The position numbers were made by a program, and so were the translations under genes. Positions 47,332 through 55,936 of a stretch of 64,000 nt of DNA are shown one piece after another; positions within the stretch are counted from its first letter, which is position 1, and each line of letters begins with the position of its first letter. This DNA is from an uncultured Lachnospiraceae bacterium. Its GTDB lineage: Bacteria > Bacillota > Clostridia > Lachnospirales > Lachnospiraceae. The notes below the pieces were generated by a model, which ran no database searches, was not told the DNA's origin, and saw only the letters and a program-made list of their open reading frames with translations. The stretch lies in assembly GCA_910584725.1 (NCBI GenBank), contig CAJUBE010000007.1:1-64000 (forward strand), in the 5' to 3' direction.

Positions 47332-48366
47332 TTATCCAAATAACTTCTCTTTCATCCGAGTAAACGCCTTTACTGTCTTTGAATTCTTTATTCCATCCCA
47401 TGCAGCCTTCGCTGTATTACGCACAGTCCGCCAGACATCCTGGGCAAACTTTCTCACTGGCAGATGATCAAGCAAGATACCGGTCATGACAGAAAGGACA
47501 GGTCCCACCTTGGGAACTGATTCTAAACGCCGTTTTACTACATCGGCAGCCATGCGTCCGCCTGCTGCTATGACAGCCGTTCCAATCTTATCCACCGTAT
47601 CTGTCACATTATTTTCTCCACATGCAAGCTCACACAATGCCTCAGCGCTCTCAACCGCTGCCCCAGCCATATTACCTATCACATCCACAGATGTGTCTTT
47701 CGGAACAACACCCTTTAAGCCCTTCTCTGCCGCCACCTTAACCGCTCCGGCGACGACAGCCTTCATCTCGGAAGAATCCTTGATCAGCCCTCCTTGAAGC
47801 GCTTCCTTAATGGAATCCCCAACCTCTGCATCTTCTCCGTTTTCTACCCGGTCCTTTACCACATTTGCCGCTACGCCGACGGCAGTATAGGCAAGCTGCC
47901 TGCCAATTTCATAGCATTTACTTTTTAATTTGTATTCATTCCACTCTTCCGGTATCTGTTCTACCGTTCCGGTCTCTACAATGACCTCCTGCTCTTCCTG
48001 CATCATCTGCATATTTGATACAGCAAGGCTCTCCTCAATCTGCTGCAGCTTTTCCCCTGCTTCAGCGGCAGGGATATCCGCATAATTTTGTGCTAGGTTT
48101 TCAGCCAGCCATTCCTCTTTGGACGTTCCTTCCGCAATAGCCGCCTTTACTTTCTGCAGCGTTTTATCATATTCCGCAACCGCACGGATAATATCATCTG
48201 TCAGGGTTTTTGCATCCTGTTCTGAAATGTCCGGTATTTCCTGCTTCAGCTTATCCCCCAGCCACTCCGGAAAATTTATCTCTCCATCTCTATCCGCGTA
48301 AGAATCGAGAAATTCTCCCAGTATTTCATGCAGCGTTATTTCTTCCGAAACCTTATTTTTATTCAT
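47332..48366 (-). CDS. Unknown 344-aa helical protein in the AAA+ cassette
   Basis: The first 120 residues are acidic and helical (EFLDSYADRDGEINFPEWLG, AEYDKTLQKVKAAI). Residues 150-320 are Ala/Val/Gly-rich helices (VGVAANVVKDRV, AVVAGAVKVAAEKGLKGVV, IGTAVIAAGGRMAADVVKRRL), and the C-terminus is basic. Those hydrophobic helices may insert in membranes or pack as a helical bundle. AGAGGAATGC precedes ATG 48366, 9 bp after the ATPase gene ends. No family recognised. Confidence 0.72.
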   Translation of the reverse strand: MNKNKVSEEITLHEILGEFLDSYADRDGEINFPEWLGDKLKQEIPDISEQDAKTLTDDIIRAVAEYDKTLQKVKAAIAEGTSKEEWLAENLAQNYADIPAAEAGEKLQQIEESLAVSNMQMMQEEQEVIVETGTVEQIPEEWNEYKLKSKCYEIGRQLAYTAVGVAANVVKDRVENGEDAEVGDSIKEALQGGLIKDSSEMKAVVAGAVKVAAEKGLKGVVPKDTSVDVIGNMAGAAVESAEALCELACGENNVTDTVDKIGTAVIAAGGRMAADVVKRRLESVPKVGPVLSVMTGILLDHLPVRKFAQDVWRTVRNTAKAAWDGIKNSKTVKAFTRMKEKLFG

Positions 48367-48375
48367 AGCATTCCT

Positions 48376-49893
48376 CTACGCTTTCTTGAATTTTCTTTCT
48401 TCATATAGCTTTGTCATCTCTTCCAGTGGTTCTTTCATGATCTCAGACAGCGAATGGGTGTTGTTTATGCAGTCCAATATGTCATCCGTTGTCAGTTTCC
48501 CTTTTTCACTCACAAATACATTTTCAACACTCTCTCCCACGACGCCCTCAATATCCGCGCCACTGTATCCTTCTGTCTTCTCCACAAGTTCATCTATATC
48601 AATTTCCGCAGCGTCTTTTCTCCGCCTCTTGTTTAGGTGAATCTCAAAAATCTTCCTGCGCTCATCAGCAGCCGGCAAAGGTACATAGAAAATCTCATCA
48701 AACCGTCCCTTTCGCAAAAGCTCCGGCGGCAGCTTCATAATATCATTCGCCGTGGCGACGACAAACGCCGCGCTCTTTTTCTCCTGCATCCATGTCAGGA
48801 ATGCGCCGAACAGGCGTGTTGTCACTTCTGCGCCGCCTCCGCCTCCAATTCCGGCAAACGCCTTTTCCAATTCATCTACCCATAGCACGCAGGGAGAAAT
48901 TGCCTCCGCTAACCGGATCGCCTTTCTCATGTTTTCCTCTGACTCTCCCACATATTTTCCCATCAGGCGACCCATATCCAGCCGCAGCAGCGGCACATCA
49001 AACAGCTTCCCGGCTGCTTTTGCAGTCAGGCTTTTTCCACAGCCCGGTACCCCGGCGATCAGTACTCCCTTGGGCATAGTAACGCCGAATTTCTCTGCTG
49101 CTCTCATGTTTTTAAAGACCTTTGCCTTTTTCTGCAGCCAGTCTTTCAAATTCTCCAAACCGCCGATATCCGCCATACTCTCCTTTAAGGGGATCATCTC
49201 CAAGATACCCGCCTTTAGAATCAACTGCTGCTTCTGGTCAAGAATCAATTGCAGCGCCTTTTCCGTCAACTCCCCATCACGGGAAACAGAAAGTCCAAGC
49301 AGATCTTTGATTTCCGATTCTGTAATGCCCTTAAAGGCAATCGTCATATCATCCAGAAATTTCCCCGGGATCTCGGAAATACCTGTTTCCTGAATGAAAC
49401 CGTTAATAATATCCCTAATCTCTTTTGCGTCCGGCAGATCAAGCTCCAGAATGGTGACCAGCTTTTCCAAAGGCTTTGGAATATGTATTTCAGAAGAGAC
49501 AATGATCACCGTTGCATCACTTTTTCCCCTTCGTATATTTCTGGCAATTTCTTTCAGCAGAGCCGTAACCTTTTCACATTCTCCATTCCACTCATGGTCG
49601 TCCAGCTGTTTGTCCGCATCTTTGATCACCAGCAGGGCGCGATTCAGTTCACTGCTCATTTTAAATCTTGACAAGGCTGCAGTAAGTGTCTCATCACCGT
49701 TCCCCTTAGAAACCTTCGTTTTAAAATCTACAACTCCATTTGCTCCGTTCCACTCATAAGCCTTTGCCCTTCCCACAATAGATCCGATATATCTGTCCGC
49801 ACGGTCTTCTTCATCGGTGCAGATATAAAGAATCGGGAAACCGGCATCTTTATAGTCGGCAAGATTACCCTGTACAGTCGGTAAGTGCAGCAT
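48376..49893 (-). CDS. Ycf46-type AAA+ ATPase
   Basis: A 505-aa protein. The N-terminal 230 residues are the Ycf46-like non-catalytic domain (FPILYICTDEEDRADRYIG, ALLVIKDADKQL). The C-terminal AAA+ core has Walker A GVPGCGKSL (281-289), Walker B VLWVDE (336-341), sensor ATAND, and arginine fingers in RKGRFDEIF. GGGGGAEVTTRLFGAFLTW matches the family's substrate loop. Likely a remodelling ATPase working on its operon partners. ATG 49893 has AAGGAG. Confidence 0.9.
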   Translation of the reverse strand: MLHLPTVQGNLADYKDAGFPILYICTDEEDRADRYIGSIVGRAKAYEWNGANGVVDFKTKVSKGNGDETLTAALSRFKMSSELNRALLVIKDADKQLDDHEWNGECEKVTALLKEIARNIRRGKSDATVIIVSSEIHIPKPLEKLVTILELDLPDAKEIRDIINGFIQETGISEIPGKFLDDMTIAFKGITESEIKDLLGLSVSRDGELTEKALQLILDQKQQLILKAGILEMIPLKESMADIGGLENLKDWLQKKAKVFKNMRAAEKFGVTMPKGVLIAGVPGCGKSLTAKAAGKLFDVPLLRLDMGRLMGKYVGESEENMRKAIRLAEAISPCVLWVDELEKAFAGIGGGGGAEVTTRLFGAFLTWMQEKKSAAFVVATANDIMKLPPELLRKGRFDEIFYVPLPAADERRKIFEIHLNKRRRKDAAEIDIDELVEKTEGYSGADIEGVVGESVENVFVSEKGKLTTDDILDCINNTHSLSEIMKEPLEEMTKLYEERKFKKA

Positions 49894-49952
49894 CTGCTTT
49901 CTCCTTCTCTATCTTGACATTCACACGTACTTATCTCTTTCCAATCTTGTTC

Positions 49953-50156
49953 TCACTCACGTACATATTTCCAACATTCCCAGCATTTTCTTGGATTATT
50001 TCCTCCCACTTTCTGTCCGCGGAAATGGCTGTTCGGGCTTAAGCAGGTGCCATAACCGTTGTACTGCGCGTATTGTGGATTCTTGTCCGGCTTCCTCTCT
50101 CCATCCCAATACTCACAAGTGGGACATTCATGGTGTTTTGCATATGCTCTTGTCAT
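49953..50156 (-). CDS. Small Cys-rich protein (67 aa)
   Basis: CPTCEYW, a lone Cys in YGTCLSP, and CWECWKYV give five Cys, enough for a zinc site. AGGAGG precedes ATG 50156. First gene of the minus-strand run in this island. No family name; resembles small metal-binding proteins of plasmid-borne regions. Confidence 0.65.
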   Translation of the reverse strand: MTRAYAKHHECPTCEYWDGERKPDKNPQYAQYNGYGTCLSPNSHFRGQKVGGNNPRKCWECWKYVRE

Positions 50157-50311
50157 ATATTTTCCTCCTGCTACAATATATTTTAATTTTCTATAAGCTC
50201 TGCCTCATTATAGCTAAATTTACGCCGTATTAGGTCTACCAGCAGTATACATATCCCCATAAAGCGCACTGTTTCTTACTCTTATTTTCTCAAATCCGTC
50301 TATAATAGCTT

Positions 50312-50358
50312 AATCGCCTATACAATCCATTTTAGTATGACTCAATCGCCCATACAAT
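50312..50358 (+). promoter_or_regulatory. Direct-repeat operator candidate before an XRE gene
   Basis: AATCGCCTATACAAT (50312-50326) recurs as AATCGCCCATACAAT (50344-50358), 32 bp apart, i.e. three helix turns. Both contain a TACAAT -10-like box. The XRE gene starts 46 bp on. Confidence 0.5.
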
Positions 50359-50404
50359 AATAATATCAATTTTTAATCAAATTAGTTAGAATGAGGTAAG
50401 CAGA

Positions 50405-50752
50405 ATGGATTATGTATTATTAGGACAGAAGATACGCGCAGCCCGCATAGCCGCAGGATTATCACAGGAGCGGTTAGCTGAAATGGTAGGGCTTACCAGC
50501 CAGCATATCTCCCACACAGAAGTTGCCTCTACCAAGATCAGCCTTCCTTCCCTCATAAAGATCGCCAATGCCCTGCATACGAGCGTAGACAGACTGCTTT
50601 CCGACAGCATCCATGACTCCGGCTCCTATCTGATGGACGATGTACAGGCAGTCTTTTCCGACTGCGATCCTGATGAAATGTATGTCATGCTGGAAGCCGC
50701 AAGTGCTGTCAAAAAGTCTATCCGCGTACGAAAATTAAAACGTGTGGACTAA
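50405..50752 (+). CDS. XRE-family regulator (115 aa)
   Basis: HTH at residues 8-62 (IRAARIAAGLSQERLAEMV, SQHISHTEVASTKISLPSL), then an acidic C-terminal segment (MDDVQAVFSDCDPDEMYVML). This is the class of regulators on Firmicutes mobile elements. It is divergent from the island's minus-strand genes and likely autoregulates through the repeats at 50312-50358. ATGAGGTAAGCAG precedes the ATG. Confidence 0.87.
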   Translation: MDYVLLGQKIRAARIAAGLSQERLAEMVGLTSQHISHTEVASTKISLPSLIKIANALHTSVDRLLSDSIHDSGSYLMDDVQAVFSDCDPDEMYVMLEAASAVKKSIRVRKLKRVD

Positions 50753-51299
50753 ATGGCAGCTACAGCCATTCAAAATCCCCGTCCTGCAGCCAGAGCACGC
50801 CATCATCTCCAAATGGCAACGGTGTTTCACAGATCAGTGTACCGAAGAAATTTACCATGATGCCATGCTTTACCCTTGACGGCTCTCCCTGACTCTTTCC
50901 GCCGTATCCTTTGCCATATCCTCCTCCGATCCGTCCTCGTAACCTCCGGGACGGGCAATAAAAAAACCCATGCCCACAATCGGCACAGGAATCACCTTAT
51001 AATCTTCTTATCTCTATTACAGATAATCTATCTATATGTATTTTCTTCTCACGATAATCCATCTATCTTTTGCAGGCAGTAACATAATTAACATATCCAC
51101 TATCATTGATTGCAGATATGCTGCTCTCCCAAAGAAAACACTGAAAATGCAACAGATCACTTGCACCTATCAACATATCTGCAAGCAGTTTCCATGATAC
51201 ATAGTCCTTGATCCGTTGAAACACCCGTCCATGTCCATACTTTCCTGTCTCCAATACTATGACCACTATCCATTTTAGGCGATAAGGTCAAGTACCCCG
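50753..51299. other. Decayed region with short gene remnants
   Basis: No intact gene. On the minus strand, 50760-50858 encodes a 32-aa fragment (MVNFFGTLICETPLP, then DGVLWLQDGDFEWL) that looks like the end of a real protein: its frame stays open upstream for about 45 further codons without a start. The remainder is AT-rich and uninformative. Confidence 0.4.
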
Positions 51300-51401
51300 T
51301 TAAGCTCCTCCGGCAGCTCCCGCAAGTTTCCTATACGGGTCACAGTCCGCCTCATCCGCCATGTTAAAACGGATGAACACAGACCTCTGCTTTCCCGCCA
51401 T
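51300..51401 (-). pseudogene. ParR-like partition protein remnant
   Basis: MAGKQRSVFIRFNMADEADC then a frame ending after 33 residues. The N-terminus resembles small ribbon-helix-helix partners of ParM-type actins on clostridial plasmids; the rest is lost. The ATG overlaps the stop of the ParM remnant (TGATG), the order expected for parMR. Confidence 0.45.
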
Positions 51402-51676
51402 CACGCCACCTTCTTTCCCATCATCTGCCAGGCAAGGAACTCATAACCCTTCGCATTGGCACACAGGTCGCAGTCATAGGCGGTGTGGCTCCTGTACTTC
51501 CCCGCATGGTCGCGCGCCATCAACGCACCGCCGCCCACATAGATGAGATTGGTATAATCCATGTCATACCCGCGCTCCGCAAGCTCCAGTTCCAGCGAAC
51601 AGATCTTCTCCCGCATCATCCCGTTTATCAGTTCCGCATACACTATAGGAAGATGGCTCCCTTCTTTTAGCAGCAC
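51401..51676 (-). pseudogene. ParM-like actin, C-terminal fragment
   Basis: 91 residues matching the end of ParM/StbA-type actins: YTNLIYVGGGALMARDH is the phosphate/adenosine-side motif, and the rest fits the last subdomain. The N-terminal two thirds are missing upstream, where no continuing frame exists. A remnant of a plasmid segregation system. Confidence 0.6.
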
Positions 51677-51933
51677 TATAATAATAATTCATCCAGTTTC
51701 CAGAATTTTATTTTTGTATCCCCACAAACATTCATCCTCATTATCCACTATAAACTACATATCCATGATTTTTGACATTCCCAATAAATAATGGAATATA
51801 CCGCAAAACCAACCAAAAGAAGATTCCCAACACATCATGCTATAAGCCTGCCAATCATTTCACTGCCATAAGTGACATATAGGCGCAAATAAGGAGCATT
51901 CTTTTCAAACAAAACACTCCTTGCATTCACACT

Positions 51934-52087
51934 AACCGCCATGATTCCGCATAGCGGAATCTCAAATCAATGCGGAGAATGCCGTATTTCAGGCATTCTC
52001 CTGAGTGAAACGGAGTTGCGAAGCAACTCCTAGAACTTCTTAACGAAGCAGCCTCTGCTGCTGAGTTTTAGAAGTTCTTTTCACTCT
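51934..52087. repeat. Composite hairpin repeat, largest copy D
   Basis: All three modules plus a fourth hairpin (GGAGTTGC-GAA-GCAACTCC, 52012-52030) inserted in the outer loop of module 3. Module 1 is ATTCCGC/GCGGAAT. Modules 2 and 3 are almost identical to copy B. It closes the right accessory block, after 257 bp of featureless AT-rich sequence (51677-51933). Confidence 0.9.
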
Positions 52088-52101
52088 AAGGAAATGCCAA
52101 A

Positions 52102-52139
52102 AGGCGGCAGAACAAACCTTCACGCTGTTTCCGCCGCCT
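52102..52139 (-). terminator. Terminator after the DUF234-type ATPase
   Basis: AGGCGGC pairs with GCCGCCT around a 24-base loop, with TTTT after the stem on the minus strand. It lies 20 bp past the gene's stop. Confidence 0.6.
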
Positions 52140-52158
52140 GTGGGTTTCAGGACGATTC

Positions 52159-53544
52159 CTATTTTGCCAAATATATTTCCTCTAAAGAAATTAACATCAA
52201 ATCCTCTCTCTGCCCGGCCGTGAAACCCGCCCTGCTGAAAAAGCCATACTTGTAACACGGAAACCCTGTCGCTTGCACTTGTGAAATCTCGGCACGGATC
52301 ATTTCCTCCGATATGGGCTCCTTGCGGAACTTTGCCTCATAAAAGATATATCCCTTTGCATCCTTCGTCACAATATCAAATTCGCCGTTTCTTTTATGCA
52401 CAGGATCATCATAGTAGTACCTGCCTATTTTCTCAAACGGTTCCTCCAGCAGTCCCCTGCGATTTAAACGGATTAAATACTGTTTACAGATGGTTTCAAA
52501 AACCCGCGGCACATACTCGGTTTCAAAATCCTCTTTGATGTAACGCTCGTAAAACATGTCCGGTTCCATCACATTCATCTGCGACAGATAGCGGAATATA
52601 TATCGGTAATAGAACAGAGACAGATTGTCGCTAATCCGATATCCTACTTTTTTGCGGTTCCTCGTATCGTTAATCGGCACCTGTTTTTCTACCATTTCCA
52701 TGCGGATCAGTTTATCCAGCACATCCACCATAGCCGGACCGCTGGACACGTGAGACTGTGAAAGAATATCGCTGTATCTTGAAAAACCGCGCGACAGCGC
52801 ATCAAAAACCTCGTTTGCGTTGACAATTTTAGATATCTCCGATTTTAAGTACATGGAAACTTCATTCTCCAGTCGCGCCCCCGGAGAAGCTATGAGCTCC
52901 GTAATATTCTCCCTCACCGTGGCCGCCGGATCAATCAGTCTGTTAAAATAAGGAATGCCGCCAAACACGCTGTACAATCTGACTTTATCTTCATCTGAAA
53001 ATTCGGGATAAAATAAAGCCGACTCCAGATAATCCATCGGTTTTAAATGGATTGTCAAATCCACACGACCATACAGCGGATTCTCATTAAAAAGGAGAGA
53101 TTCCATAACGTCAACAAAGGAGCCGCACAAAATCAGCTTAAGTTTTCCGCTGTCACTGTATCTGTCAATAAAGGATTGCAAAATGCTGTCCAGCCCTGTC
53201 ACGCATTCCCGAAGATAGGAATACTCATCCAAAACAAAAACCAGCTTTTCCTGACACGATTTCTGGAAAAGGAAATCCAAAAACTCTTCCATACTGCCAA
53301 AAGCCGGTTTCGGCAGACCAAATTTTCCCGCAATCAGCACCGCCAGACTATCCACATTATTCAATTCCGTCGTCTGCTTGCACTCGTAATAAATACTTGG
53401 AATATCCGTCTCTTTGAGCGCCTGCTTGATCAGCTCACTCTTTCCGACACGCCTGCGTCCATAAAGCAAAGCCACGGCCTGACTGTCTTTTTCCAAAACC
53501 CGGTGGAGCTTCTTCCTCTCTTCCGCTCTGCCCAGAAATCTCAT
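52159..53544 (-). CDS. P-loop ATPase with C-terminal DUF234 nuclease-like domain
   Basis: A 461-aa protein of the archaeal-type ATPase family. It begins FLGRAEERKKLHRVL. Walker A is YGRRRVGKSEL (K35), Walker B KLVFVLDEYSYL, and sensor LILCGSFVDVM. A winged-helix region follows. The C-terminal DUF234 domain has GEFDIVTKDAKGYIFYEAKFR, a PD-(D/E)xK-like Asp-Glu-Lys arrangement. Members are widespread in clostridia, often in several copies; the role is unclear. Start ATG 53544. Confidence 0.9.
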   Translation of the reverse strand: MRFLGRAEERKKLHRVLEKDSQAVALLYGRRRVGKSELIKQALKETDIPSIYYECKQTTELNNVDSLAVLIAGKFGLPKPAFGSMEEFLDFLFQKSCQEKLVFVLDEYSYLRECVTGLDSILQSFIDRYSDSGKLKLILCGSFVDVMESLLFNENPLYGRVDLTIHLKPMDYLESALFYPEFSDEDKVRLYSVFGGIPYFNRLIDPAATVRENITELIASPGARLENEVSMYLKSEISKIVNANEVFDALSRGFSRYSDILSQSHVSSGPAMVDVLDKLIRMEMVEKQVPINDTRNRKKVGYRISDNLSLFYYRYIFRYLSQMNVMEPDMFYERYIKEDFETEYVPRVFETICKQYLIRLNRRGLLEEPFEKIGRYYYDDPVHKRNGEFDIVTKDAKGYIFYEAKFRKEPISEEMIRAEISQVQATGFPCYKYGFFSRAGFTAGQREDLMLISLEEIYLAK

Positions 53545-53608
53545 ATAATCCCCCTTCTCCGCCTGCTTTTCTTTGATTATAGCACATTGGGATAAGAGGT
53601 GTCAAACT

Positions 53609-53683
53609 TTGCTCAGTTTTGTCCGAGTCGGTCTCAACCGAGTCAGCCGCATTCGAGTCAGTTGTAACCGAGTAAAAATCAAC
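53609..53683. repeat. 15-bp tandem repeat array
   Basis: CGAGTC-starting units begin at 53624, 53639, 53654 and 53669, exactly 15 bp apart (CGAGTCGGTCTCAAC, CGAGTCAGCCGCATT, CGAGTCAGTTGTAAC, CGAGTAAAAATCAAC), with a weaker fifth unit before. A multiple of three, it keeps all frames open. It lies between the ATPase gene start and the inositol-phosphatase gene end. Confidence 0.75.
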
Positions 53684-53728
53684 CAGATAAGCACCGCCCT
53701 ATTGCCGCAGCATCCATCCCGCACTACA

Positions 53729-54487
53729 CTACAGCAGACCCCGCAGCTCTTCATGCACCTTCCCGTTGGATGCCACAACGCTGCTTCTGCTTGAAAATCC
53801 CAGCGGTTCCCCCGCAAAGTCGGTCACCTGTCCGCCCGCCTCCTTCACCAAAAGCTGTCCCGCCGCAAAATCCCACGGACTTAAACGCGGCTCAAAAAAG
53901 CCCCCTATCCGCCCGCACGCCACATAGGCAAGATCCATGGCCGCCGTGCCCGTCCTGCGGATATCCTGCGCGCTGTCAAACACACGCCGAATCCGTTTAA
54001 AGTTTTCGTCTGCCAGGTCTCTGTCGTATGGCGAAGTTCCCACTGTTATGATTGTCTCGCACAAAGCCTCGGCATCCGACACGTGAATAGGCATTCCGTT
54101 TAAGAAACTGCCTTTCCCCCTCTGCGCGCTGTAGACATCCTCCCGAAAAGGGTCATAAATGATCCCCAGCGCAGTCTCCCCCTTCTCATAAAGGGCCAGA
54201 GAGACAACGCTGTGCTGATAATCGTGAATCAGATTGGTTGTCCCGTCAATGGGGTCGAGAATCCAGTAAGTATCCCCGGACATCTCGTGCAGCCCCTCCT
54301 CCTCACCCAAAAACTGAATATCGGGAAAGCGCCTCCCAAGCTCGCGGGCAAGAAAGCTCTGGATGTCCGTATCTACCTGTGTCACGTAGTCCGCACGCCC
54401 CTTCGTCCTGATATGCCCTGCCCTCTCCCTGTTTTCCACAAAGGTTTTCGTCTCCTTCACCAGCGCAATAAGTTCCTGCAATTCCAT
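53729..54487 (-). CDS. Inositol monophosphatase family protein
   Basis: A 252-aa protein with the full family set: FLGEEEGLH (metal Glu), WILDPIDGTTNL (metal Asp pair and Thr), and the C-terminal LSPWDFAAGQLLVKEAGG. The reaction is Mg-dependent dephosphorylation of inositol phosphate or related substrates (3'-phosphoadenosine or fructose bisphosphate forms cannot be excluded). Start ATG 54487. It is 75 bp after the cyclic-nucleotide-binding gene. Confidence 0.93.
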   Translation of the reverse strand: MELQELIALVKETKTFVENRERAGHIRTKGRADYVTQVDTDIQSFLARELGRRFPDIQFLGEEEGLHEMSGDTYWILDPIDGTTNLIHDYQHSVVSLALYEKGETALGIIYDPFREDVYSAQRGKGSFLNGMPIHVSDAEALCETIITVGTSPYDRDLADENFKRIRRVFDSAQDIRRTGTAAMDLAYVACGRIGGFFEPRLSPWDFAAGQLLVKEAGGQVTDFAGEPLGFSSRSSVVASNGKVHEELRGLL

Positions 54488-54562
54488 TCGATTTTCCTTC
54501 CTTTCCTCCTGCCGATGTCCACTGCCTCCCGTCTGCCCCTCCGCCCTCCGGCCTTCGCGGGC

Positions 54563-55039
54563 TTACGGCGTAAAGTGCAGGCTGCCCACACTGTACTGCA
54601 TAATCTTTTGACGGATTTCCTCCGTCCTTCTCTTGTTGGCGCCATCCTTGTCGTAGAGATCGTCAAGCAGCAGGCCGATGTTTTTCTGCATCACCACCGT
54701 CGTGTGAACCATATTTTTCATGATGTCAATGGCATTTTTCGGATTATTCCTGATAAACTCCTCCAGATAATCCTTTGTAATGCGCATCAGCAAAACCTCG
54801 TCAAAGGCAACCACCGTGTAGATGGCCGCCTGATCGGAGAGCACGCTCATCTCGCCAAAGCACTTGGATTTAGAGTAAATGCCGATCAGATGCTCATCCC
54901 GCTCTCCGTATCTTATGTAAACTTCCACCGATCCCGACACCACCTTGTACATCTCGTCATAAGTCTCTCCCTCGCGCATGATGATGTCGCCCGCCTGAAA
55001 TTTCTGCATTCTCGCGTTTTCCATGCTTGTATTTTCCAT
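54563..55039 (-). CDS. Cyclic-nucleotide-binding domain protein
   Basis: A 158-aa protein. Residues 8-125 form a cNMP-binding beta-roll: AGDIIMREGETYDEMYKVVSGSVEVY, KCFGEMSVLSDQAAIYTVVA. The phosphate-binding cassette Arg is not obvious (SDQAAIYT), so nucleotide binding is doubtful. There is no HTH after it, only a short helical tail, so it is not a Crp-type activator. AAGGAGCGGGAAA precedes ATG 55039. Perhaps a sensor subunit acting on a partner. Confidence 0.85.
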   Translation of the reverse strand: MENTSMENARMQKFQAGDIIMREGETYDEMYKVVSGSVEVYIRYGERDEHLIGIYSKSKCFGEMSVLSDQAAIYTVVAFDEVLLMRITKDYLEEFIRNNPKNAIDIMKNMVHTTVVMQKNIGLLLDDLYDKDGANKRRTEEIRQKIMQYSVGSLHFTP

Positions 55040-55067
55040 TTTCCCGCTCCTTTTTATTCTACCCGCT

Positions 55068-55109
55068 AACCGCCATGATTCTGCCCTGCGGGATCTCAAA
55101 TCTGTGCAT
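55068..55109. repeat. Composite hairpin repeat, fragment H (first module)
   Basis: AACCGCCATGATTC-TGCCCTGCGGGATCTCAAATC-TGTGC, the first module of copy D with minor changes. Modules 2 and 3 are absent. It lies 5' of the cyclic-nucleotide-binding gene, 97 bp from complete copy E. Confidence 0.7.
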
Positions 55110-55205
55110 TTATTATACCATATATCCCCGGAGGCTTCACATACATAGTGCGCTTTCAAAGAAACGGAAAATCGCTGTCACCTTTTTAGGGCGTCCTCCG
55201 TATAT

Positions 55206-55340
55206 AGTGTGAGAAGTACTTCTAGCCGCTCACAGCAGAGGCTGTTTCGCGGAGAAGTACTAAGTCTCACACAGGAGAATGCCTGAAATACGGCATTCTC
55301 CGCACTGATTTGAGTCGCAGCTTAGCTGTGACATGGCGGT
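55206..55340. repeat. Composite hairpin repeat, complete copy E (inverted)
   Basis: All three modules, in the opposite orientation to the other copies. Stems are GTCACAGC/GCTGCGAC, GGAGAATGCC/GGCATTCTCC and GTGTGAGA/TCTCACAC with GTACTTCT/AGAAGTAC. It lies just upstream of the ECF sigma gene. Confidence 0.9.
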
Positions 55341-55426
55341 GAGCGTGAGAGCTCTCAGAAATCCGACGTCGGGGTTTACACTGCCGCAATTTTCTATAAA
55401 ATAAACAGGGAAAGGGGGAATCCGTC

Positions 55427-55894
55427 TTGCGCGAAAAGAACGAACCGGAAGTCGAACGTATCCTGCAGGTCTACGGCGACATGCTCTACCGCACGGCCTA
55501 TGTGCTTCTGGGCAATCCTCATGACGTGCAGGACGCTTTGCAGGAGACGCTGCTGCGCTATCTGGAAAAGGCGCCCGCATTTATATCCGCCGCGCACGAG
55601 AAAGCGTGGCTTCTGCGGGTCACCGCAAACTGCTGTAAGGACTGCCTGCGCTTCCGCAGACGGCACGCTTATATGGATCTGGAACCGCTCCGGGAATGCC
55701 TCCCCGCGCGGGAACATCCGCACCTGCAGGAGCTGTACGCCCTGCCCGCCAAGTGGAAGACCGTGCTCGTTCTGCATTACTTCGAGGGTTACTCGGTGAA
55801 AGAAATCGGAGAAATTCTGGGCTTGTCGGAGAGCGCCGTCAAAAAAAGGCTGCAGCGGGCCAGAGAGGCGCTGCGGCTGGAGATGGAAGAATAA
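55427..55894 (+). CDS. ECF-type RNA polymerase sigma factor
   Basis: A 155-aa sigma-70 family protein. Region 2 covers residues about 10-75 (MLYRTAYVLLGNPHDVQDALQETLLRYLEK), and region 4 reads LPAKWKTVLVLHYFEGYSVKEIGEIL and ESAVKKRLQRAREAL. There are no regions 1 or 3. The start is TTG 55427 with AAAGGGGGAATCC upstream. The next gene, 42 bp on, encodes a membrane protein with a cytosolic N-terminus, in the position of an anti-sigma factor. Confidence 0.93.
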   Translation: MREKNEPEVERILQVYGDMLYRTAYVLLGNPHDVQDALQETLLRYLEKAPAFISAAHEKAWLLRVTANCCKDCLRFRRRHAYMDLEPLRECLPAREHPHLQELYALPAKWKTVLVLHYFEGYSVKEIGEILGLSESAVKKRLQRAREALRLEMEE

Positions 55895-55936
55895 AATATC
55901 ACACAGTATAACAACATAGCACAAGGAGGTTGCCAT

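Noticed and set aside
51063..51266. Minus-strand 67-codon frame in the decayed region
   Set aside because: No family, no ribosome site, in a region full of remnants; not called as a gene.
52040..52258. Minus-strand 72-codon frame near copy D
   Set aside because: Runs through the composite repeat and the terminator; it reflects repeat sequence, not a gene.
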